Origin: UBA6168 sp041163745
GTDB lineage: Bacteria > Bacteroidota > Bacteroidia > Chitinophagales > Saprospiraceae
Length of the DNA stretch: 64,000 bases
Assembly (NCBI GenBank): GCA_041163745.1
Contig: JBEAQU010000015.1
Location: forward strand, 1-64,000
Reading direction: 5' to 3'
The notes beneath the pieces were generated by a model. The model made no database searches. It saw nothing but the letters and a program-made list of their open reading frames with translations, and was not told the DNA's origin. The translations under genes were made by a program, and so were the position numbers. Shown here piece by piece: positions 58,703-64,000 of this stretch (its first letter is position 1; each line of letters begins with the position of its first letter).

Positions 58703-61249
58703 ATGCAAACGCCACTTGCTCGCTGCCTGCTTAGTTTCCTGTTGACCTTGGTCTTTGTGCAGCCCATACGGTCGCAACAACCTTCCATTGCCCGACATTG
58801 GAACGAATTGCTGCTTTATGCCATCGAGACGGATTTCGCCCGTCCGCCGGTGCATGCGCGCAACCTGTTCCATATCTCGGCCGCCATGTACGATGCCTGG
58901 GCGGCTTATGATACGGTGGCCCGACCCTACCTGCTGGGCAATACGGTCGGTGGCTATGCCTGCCCCTTCGATGGCCTGCCCTTGCCGGCCGATGTGGCGG
59001 CAGCCCGCCGCCAGGCCATCAGCTATGCCGCCTTCCGGCTGCTGCAGCACCGCTTTCAGTTCTCTCCCGGTGCGGTGGGACTGTTTCCCCTCCTTACGTC
59101 CGACATGGAACAACTCGGGTACGACCCCGCTTTCCAGGGAACGGATTACAGTGCCGGAGACCCGGCCGCCCTGGGCAATTACATAGCCCAGTGTTACATC
59201 CAATACGGCTTTCAGGACGGTGCCAACGAACTGTTCAATTTCGCCAACCTGTACTACCAGCCGGTCAATCCGCCCCTGGTCATAGAACTGTCCGGCAACC
59301 CCTACCTGCAGGATTTCAACCGTTGGCAGCCCATCACCCTCGATGTCTTCATCGACCAGAGCGGCAACGTCATCCCTTTCAACACGCCGCCCTTCCAAAG
59401 CCCGGAGTGGGGCAACGTACAACCCTTCTCCTTGCGACCGGAACAGGTCACCACCTATCAGCGCGACGGCTTCGATTACCAGGTATACCTAGACCCGGGA
59501 CCACCCCCACTGGTCGATACCGCCGATGCGGACGACCCCGGATCCGCCTTCTACAAGTGGGGCTTCGAACTCGTGTCCGTCTGGTCCAGCCACCTGGCCC
59601 CTTCCGATACCGCCATATGGGACATCTCTCCCGGTAACATCGGCAACCAAAACGGTTTCCCTGCCACAGCCGCGGAGTATCAGGATTTCTACAACCTGAC
59701 CGAAGGTGGCGACAACAGCCCCGGCCATCCCCTCAATCCGAAAACCGGCCAACCGTACACACCGCAGTTCGTCCCCCGCGGCGATTATACCCGTGTGCTC
59801 GCCGAATTCTGGGCCGACGGCCCCAACTCGGAAACCCCGCCCGGCCATTGGTACACCATCCTCAACCAGGTCAACGACCACCCGGACTTTATCCGCCGCT
59901 TTCGCGGACAAGGCCCGGTCCTGGACCCGCTGGAGTGGGATGTCAAATGCTATTTCACCCTGGGCGGCGCCATGCACGACGCCGCTATCACCGTTTGGAG
60001 CATCAAGGGCTGGTACGATTACATCCGGCCCGTTTCGGCACTGCGTGGCATGGCGGAACTGGGGCAGTCCTCCGATCCCGCCCTGCCGAACTTCCATCCG
60101 GGCGGTCTCTCCCTGATACCCGGTTTCGTGGAACTGGTACAGGCGGGTGATTCCCTCGCCGGTCCCGCCGGCGAACATATCGGAAAGGTCAAGCTGCTCG
60201 CCTGGCGTGGCCCCGACTACATCCTGTCCCCCCAGACGGACGAAGCCGGCGTAGGCTGGATATTGGCAGAGAACTGGTGGCCCTACCAACGCCCGTCTTT
60301 CGTATCACCCCCCTTCGCCGGCTATGTCTCGGGTCATTCCACCTTTTCCAGAGCCGCCGCCGAAATCCTCACCTACCTCACGGGAGATCCTTTCTTCCCC
60401 GGGGGGATGGGGGAGTTCCATTGCGAAATGGACGAGTTCCTGGTGTTCGAAGACGGCCCGGGAATGGATGTCACGCTTCAGTGGGCGACGTACCGGGATG
60501 CGTCCGACCAGTGCAGCTTGTCGAGGATATGGGGTGGTATCCATCCTCCACAGGATGATATTCCTGGCAGGCTGCTGGGCATTGCCCTTGCGGACAACGC
60601 CTTTCCCTATGCGGAGAGCTTCTTCTACCGCGATGCGGACCAGGACGGCTATTACAACTACGTCGATTGTGATGACAACGAACCGACCATCTTTCCCGGC
60701 GCACCGGAATTGTGCGATGGCCTGGATAACGATTGCAACGGGATGGTCGACGATACGGACCTGTTCTTCCTGTACTTCGCGGATAACGATGCGGACGGCT
60801 TCGGCGATGCCGGCGTGACGCTGGACACCTGCTTACAAGACGCCCCCCCTGGTTTCGTTGGCAATAACCTCGATTGCGACGACAGCCTGCCCAGCGTCTA
60901 CCCTGGTGCCGTCGAGCTGCCGGACAGCCTCGACAACGATTGCAACGGCCTCGTCGACGACGGTATCACCGCCACAAATCCCTACCACCCGCCGGTCCGA
61001 TGGTCGGTTTATCCGAATCCGGCCACAGCGGAACTGTTCGTCCACTGTTCGGCTCCGGACCTGGGCACATTCCAATTGTTCAACAACCTGGGGCAACTCC
61101 TGGCCGTTCGTCGGGCCACCGCTGCCGGTGCGGGCACCTGGCGTCTTGCCTTGGACGGGCTTCCCGCCGGAACCTATTGGCTGCTTGCAAGTTACGAGGA
61201 TGGGACGAGCTGCTTCCGGACTGCCTTCCTGCGCCTACCGTCCTCCTGA
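58703..61249 (+). CDS. Secreted vanadium-dependent haloperoxidase with MopE-type motifs and T9SS tail
   Basis: An 848-residue protein; the start at 58703 gives a signal peptide (MQTPLARCLLSFLLTLVFVQ). The PAP2/haloperoxidase fold carries every vanadate-binding residue expected from fungal vanadium chloroperoxidase, with matching spacing: K435-x6-R442 (KGWYDYIR), S543-G544-H545 in YVSGHSTFSRA, and R608-x5-H614 in RIWGGIHPP. After ~640 come two MopE-type metal-binding motifs (NYVDCDDNEPTIFPGAPELC and a second with DCDDSLPSVYPGAVELPD), each followed by a DNDCNG loop. The C-terminus (VYPNPATAELFVHCSAPD...LPAGTYWLLAS) is a type A T9SS signal. It oxidises halide with peroxide, or acts as an acid phosphatase on the same fold. 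It is followed after 10 bases by an alpha/beta hydrolase. Confidence 0.9.
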   Translation: MQTPLARCLLSFLLTLVFVQPIRSQQPSIARHWNELLLYAIETDFARPPVHARNLFHISAAMYDAWAAYDTVARPYLLGNTVGGYACPFDGLPLPADVAAARRQAISYAAFRLLQHRFQFSPGAVGLFPLLTSDMEQLGYDPAFQGTDYSAGDPAALGNYIAQCYIQYGFQDGANELFNFANLYYQPVNPPLVIELSGNPYLQDFNRWQPITLDVFIDQSGNVIPFNTPPFQSPEWGNVQPFSLRPEQVTTYQRDGFDYQVYLDPGPPPLVDTADADDPGSAFYKWGFELVSVWSSHLAPSDTAIWDISPGNIGNQNGFPATAAEYQDFYNLTEGGDNSPGHPLNPKTGQPYTPQFVPRGDYTRVLAEFWADGPNSETPPGHWYTILNQVNDHPDFIRRFRGQGPVLDPLEWDVKCYFTLGGAMHDAAITVWSIKGWYDYIRPVSALRGMAELGQSSDPALPNFHPGGLSLIPGFVELVQAGDSLAGPAGEHIGKVKLLAWRGPDYILSPQTDEAGVGWILAENWWPYQRPSFVSPPFAGYVSGHSTFSRAAAEILTYLTGDPFFPGGMGEFHCEMDEFLVFEDGPGMDVTLQWATYRDASDQCSLSRIWGGIHPPQDDIPGRLLGIALADNAFPYAESFFYRDADQDGYYNYVDCDDNEPTIFPGAPELCDGLDNDCNGMVDDTDLFFLYFADNDADGFGDAGVTLDTCLQDAPPGFVGNNLDCDDSLPSVYPGAVELPDSLDNDCNGLVDDGITATNPYHPPVRWSVYPNPATAELFVHCSAPDLGTFQLFNNLGQLLAVRRATAAGAGTWRLALDGLPAGTYWLLASYEDGTSCFRTAFLRLPSS

Positions 61250-61259
61250 TTCCTTCATC

Positions 61260-62069
61260 ATGCTGCACTACCAAACCCATATCCTCCGGGATGACAGTCC
61301 CTGGATCGTCTTCATACACGGTGCCGGCGGCGCCATCGCTTCCTGGCGGTACCAAACGGACGCCTTCCGTCCCTTTTTCAACCTGCTGCTGCTGGATCTG
61401 CGTGACCACGGCCTCTCGAAAAACCTGCAGCCGGCCTTCGCCGCCTATGATTTTGACATCGTCTGCGACGATATCCTGGCCGTGATCGACCACTTGGGCA
61501 TCGAGAAAGCTCATTTCATCTCTCTTTCGCTCGGCAGCGCCATCCTGCAGCGCCTGGATGAGCGACGGCCCCCGCTCATCGACAAAATGGTCATGGCCGG
61601 TGGCATCTTCCGGGCCACGCTCCGCATGCGGTTCCTGGTTTACATCTCCCGGCTGCTGAATTACCTGCTGCCGTACCGCATGATCTATGCCCTGTTCTCT
61701 CTCATCATCCTGCCTCGAGCCAACCATCGGACCTCCCGTCGTATCTATCGGCTGCATGCCCGCCGGCTGACGCAGGCGGAGTATATGAAATGGGTGGGAT
61801 TGTACCGGGAATTTTTCCGGATGCTGGACCGTCACTTCCACCGCAACCTGGAAAAGGTGAGCCTCGTGGTCATGGGAGCGGAAGACCATGTGTTCTTCAA
61901 GGCGGCCATGCGGTTCGTCTCCCGACAGGAACAGGCTTCCCTCGTGGTGTTCGAACGGTGCGGGCATATCTGCAACATCGAGCAATGGCAACGCTTCAAT
62001 GAGGAGGCGCTGCGTTTCCTCCTGGGGGAAGTGCCGGTGTCAACCTCCCCGCCGTCGCTGACGGCCTGA
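61260..62069 (+). CDS. Alpha/beta hydrolase
   Basis: A 269-residue cytosolic protein; the start at 61260 lies 10 bases after the haloperoxidase stop, so the genes are co-transcribed. A longer open frame reaching back into the haloperoxidase gene is rejected. The fold shows the oxyanion-hole motif FIHGAGGAIASW (~18-29), LDLRDHG, a nucleophile elbow S88-L-S90-L-G92 with Ser90, then D209 in MGAEDHVF and H236 in ERCGHICNIEQ. The elbow has Ser where Gly is usual (S-x-S-x-G). A lid-like helical region with LLNYLLPYRMIYALFSLIIL (~131-150) suggests a hydrophobic substrate. Esterase or lipase-like activity is inferred; substrate unknown. Confidence 0.85.
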   Translation: MLHYQTHILRDDSPWIVFIHGAGGAIASWRYQTDAFRPFFNLLLLDLRDHGLSKNLQPAFAAYDFDIVCDDILAVIDHLGIEKAHFISLSLGSAILQRLDERRPPLIDKMVMAGGIFRATLRMRFLVYISRLLNYLLPYRMIYALFSLIILPRANHRTSRRIYRLHARRLTQAEYMKWVGLYREFFRMLDRHFHRNLEKVSLVVMGAEDHVFFKAAMRFVSRQEQASLVVFERCGHICNIEQWQRFNEEALRFLLGEVPVSTSPPSLTA

Positions 62070-62223
62070 GGACCGGCACCGCATAAGAACCGGTCCGTGC
62101 AGGTCGTCGGTTTGTTCAAAGTAAGAATTGTAGGTACGGTGCAAACCGTATGTCATGCAGGGGCGACACACATTTGCATCAGGGATCCGACATTTGGGTT
62201 CATGCCCAGAACCCGCATCGGTA

Positions 62224-63141
62224 TCAGGGAGGGGTGTCTGTCGGAACATCGTTCCGTTGCGCTACGCCGGCTGATTCGGGTCCTACCGTGGCGTGCCACC
62301 CCTCCGGTCCGATCCGGCGGCCGGCGATCAGCCCGTCCGCATCCGTCGGCAATCGGAACCGCAAGGCGACTCCTCCCAGCAGCAGGGTGATTTCCTGTCC
62401 CGTCTGCTCCGGCCGGACGCCGATCACCTGCGCATCAAGCCGCACCTCCTGTCCGTCCCGCTCCAGCCAATCGGCAATAAACTCCGCCTTGCCCGTCAGC
62501 TTTGTCAGTTTGCCTGCTTCGAGTACGGCCACCCGGTCCGCCAATTTCATAATTTCCGCCACATCATGGCTCACGATGACGGCTGTGAAACCCAGCCGCT
62601 GCTGCAAGTCCAGCAGATAATCCTGCAGGCGGAACCGCATGCCGGGATCCAGGGCGGACAAGGGCTCGTCCAACAGCAGCAGATCCGGTTGCCGGACGAG
62701 CGCCCGGGCCAATGCCACCCGTTGCTGCTGCCCACCGGAAAGCGTCTCCGGACGTCGGTCCGCCCAGCGCCGCAGGTCGGTCAGCTCCATCAACTCGACC
62801 AGTATGCGGTCGTCGGCACCCCGCGGAAGCGCGAAGGCGAGGTTTTGGCGGACCGTCATGTTGGGGAAGAGTGCATAATCCTGGAAAACGAAGCCCACGG
62901 AACGCCGCTGCGGCGGAAGATCGATGCCGAGGGCCTTGTCGTACCAGGTCTCTCCGTTCACGACGATACGGCCGGCATCCGGGGTAAGCAAGCCGGCCAG
63001 CATCCGCAGCAGGGAGGTTTTTCCTGCCCCCGAGGCCCCGTACAAGGCCAGAAAACCGCCCTTCGGCAGCGCCAGTGAAACGGACAGATGCACACCGCCA
63101 TGTTCCGCGAACCGACGGTGCTCCAGGGAGCATGTTATCAT
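62224..63141 (-). CDS. modC: Molybdate ABC transporter ATP-binding protein ModC
   Basis: A 305-residue ATPase of the ModBC importer at the inner membrane. Walker A GASGAGKT (35-42), Q-loop VFQDYALFP, signature LSGGQQQR, Walker B LLLLDEPLSALD and the switch SHDVAE are all present. The start at 63141 overlaps the modB stop in an ATGA, typical of translational coupling; an ATG two codons earlier is equally open. The C-terminal ~75 residues replace the full molybdate-regulatory TOBE pair with a short beta segment (LDAQVIGVRPEQTGQEITLL). Gene order modA-modB-modC supports the substrate assignment over a sulfate or other importer. Confidence 0.88.
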   Translation of the reverse strand: MITCSLEHRRFAEHGGVHLSVSLALPKGGFLALYGASGAGKTSLLRMLAGLLTPDAGRIVVNGETWYDKALGIDLPPQRRSVGFVFQDYALFPNMTVRQNLAFALPRGADDRILVELMELTDLRRWADRRPETLSGGQQQRVALARALVRQPDLLLLDEPLSALDPGMRFRLQDYLLDLQQRLGFTAVIVSHDVAEIMKLADRVAVLEAGKLTKLTGKAEFIADWLERDGQEVRLDAQVIGVRPEQTGQEITLLLGGVALRFRLPTDADGLIAGRRIGPEGWHATVGPESAGVAQRNDVPTDTPP

Positions 63142-63839
63142 GACCATACTTTTTTCAGCAACCTGCCGTTGACGATGTAGACCAGAAGCAACGTCGCGAA
63201 GGCAATGCCGACCAAGACCAGCGAATACAAATGCGCCTGCCGGTAGTGCATGCCTTCCACCGCATCGTATATCGCGATGGAAGCGACCCGGGTATGGCCG
63301 GGAATATTTCCGCCTATCATCAGCACCACGCCGAATTCGCCGACGGTGTGTGCAAAACTCAGCATGATGCCGGCCAGGATGGATGGTTTCATGTTAGGCA
63401 ACAGAACCCGGAAAAGGGTGGTGGTCCGGGATTTACCCAAGACATAGGCTGCCTCCGCCAAGGATGGCGGCAGTTGGGAAAATCCCGATTGCAAGGGAAA
63501 GACCATGAAAGGAAGGCTGTACAGGACAGATCCGAGAACCAGTCCGCCGAACGAAAAAGCCAGCCTGAATCCGGCCAGCTCAATCAGCCAGCGGCCGGCC
63601 GGGGAACTCGGGCTCATCGCGATCAGCAGATAGAAGCCCAATACCGTGGGGGGCAGCACGAGTGGCATGCCGACCAGACTTTCCAACACCGGTCGCCACC
63701 GCGTACGGCTGTAACTCAGCCAGTACGCCAGTGGAACGGACCCTACCAGCAGGATGAGGGTCGTGATGAAAGCCAGTTTCAAGGTCAGGTATAACGGATG
63801 CCACTCGGTCATCAGGTCCAATTGTCGAACTTTTCTCAA
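63138..63839 (-). CDS. modB: Molybdate ABC transporter permease ModB
   Basis: A 233-residue inner-membrane permease with five or six helices and the EAA-loop motif EAAYVLGKSRTTTLFRVLLP that contacts the ATPase. Segments GMPLVLPPTVLGFYLL and AHTVGEFGVVLMIGGNIPG match the ModB pattern closely. An alternative start nine codons later (MTEWHPLYLTLK) fits the usual ModB N-terminus and may be the true one. It overlaps modC by four bases and follows modA by about 50-80 bases. Confidence 0.93.
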   Translation of the reverse strand: MRKVRQLDLMTEWHPLYLTLKLAFITTLILLVGSVPLAYWLSYSRTRWRPVLESLVGMPLVLPPTVLGFYLLIAMSPSSPAGRWLIELAGFRLAFSFGGLVLGSVLYSLPFMVFPLQSGFSQLPPSLAEAAYVLGKSRTTTLFRVLLPNMKPSILAGIMLSFAHTVGEFGVVLMIGGNIPGHTRVASIAIYDAVEGMHYRQAHLYSLVLVGIAFATLLLVYIVNGRLLKKVWS

Positions 63840-63891
63840 ATGACTTCCGGCGGCTGACGCCGCCGTGCGACCATGTACACCGGCCGGCTGT

Positions 63892-64000
63892 TCACCGGCC
63901 GGGCGGCAAGGTGCTGCGGGAACGGTCCTTTCCGGTCCGGTTCAGGTGCGCACGGACCGTATCGGAGAACAGGAACGCACGGAACCGGCGGGCGGCGGGC
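63892..64000 (-). CDS. modA: Molybdate-binding protein ModA, C-terminal end (cut by window end)
   Basis: A 35-codon frame runs in from the window end on the - strand and stops at TGA 63892-63894. It reads ARRFRAFLFSDTVRAHLNR followed by a short basic tail. The A-x-x-F-x-x-F-L-x-S pattern is typical of the last helices of periplasmic ModA proteins. Its place directly upstream of modB and modC fits the usual modABC order. Most of the gene lies outside the window. Confidence 0.6.
   Translation of the reverse strand, partial: PAARRFRAFLFSDTVRAHLNRTGKDRSRSTLPPGR

Noticed and set aside
60858..61259. Upstream extension of the alpha/beta hydrolase into the haloperoxidase gene
   Set aside because: The extra 134 codons overlap a well-supported gene in another frame; the internal ATG at 61260 fits the family and the 10-base operon gap.
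62070..62096. Terminator hairpin between the alpha/beta hydrolase and modC
   Set aside because: GGACCGG/CCGGTCC can pair, but the loop is 13 bases and no T-tract follows on either strand.

Overview
The window looks like chromosomal DNA of a Bacteroidota bacterium, most likely of the Saprospiria (Lewinella/Phaeodactylibacter-like) group. The basis is high GC for the phylum, many secreted proteins with type IX secretion system (T9SS) C-terminal sorting regions, a CHU_C/SprF/OmpA gene triad, SprB-like and HYR-like repeat proteins, an Oar-type TonB receptor, and repeated occurrence of the Bacteroidota -7 promoter box TAnnTTTG. The genus is inferred from protein style only. I recognise 27 genes, one of them cut by the window end. 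I see no tRNA, rRNA, CRISPR array, integrase or transposase.

Layout. 1-16009 (+ strand): a repeat element, a secreted M28 peptidase, a SNF2 helicase, then an apparent operon encoding a 1685-residue surface adhesin with a gliding-motility-type C-terminus, its likely partner PorP/SprF and a PD40-OmpA protein; then a DDAH-like amidinohydrolase and a GMC flavin dehydrogenase. 16243-16880: three tandem ~198 bp units of a palindromic repeat family, also found at 1-180 and 58265-58605. 16929-34480 (- strand): an SprB-like repeat protein, an FG-GAP protein, a sulfatase, ClpB, an N-formylglutamate-amidohydrolase-like exoprotein, a sugar dehydrogenase/PA14 exoprotein and an Oar-like TonB receptor. 35097-43637 (+): a very large orphan sensor histidine kinase, a DMT transporter and an HYR/dockerin-like protein. 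43710-50609: a YdiJ-like FAD/Fe-S dehydrogenase (-) diverging from a surface-lipoprotein/DUF5723 barrel pair (+). 50610-51589: nearly 1 kb with no recognisable gene. 51590-58139 (-): a metzincin protease with homogenised 249 bp repeats, and QueA. 58703-62069 (+): a vanadium haloperoxidase with a complete vanadate-binding set, plus an alpha/beta hydrolase. 62224-64000 (-): modC, modB and the 3' end of modA.

Biology. At least seven proteins look like T9SS cargo, which suggests a particle-attached degrader with sulfatase, peptidase, sugar dehydrogenase and haloperoxidase activity at or outside the outer membrane. The observations I rate most worth following are the dispersed palindromic repeat family, the uncharacterised lipoprotein/DUF5723 pair with a surface-export signal, the haloperoxidase with MopE-type motifs, the 12-TM orphan kinase, and the paired repeats upstream of clpB.
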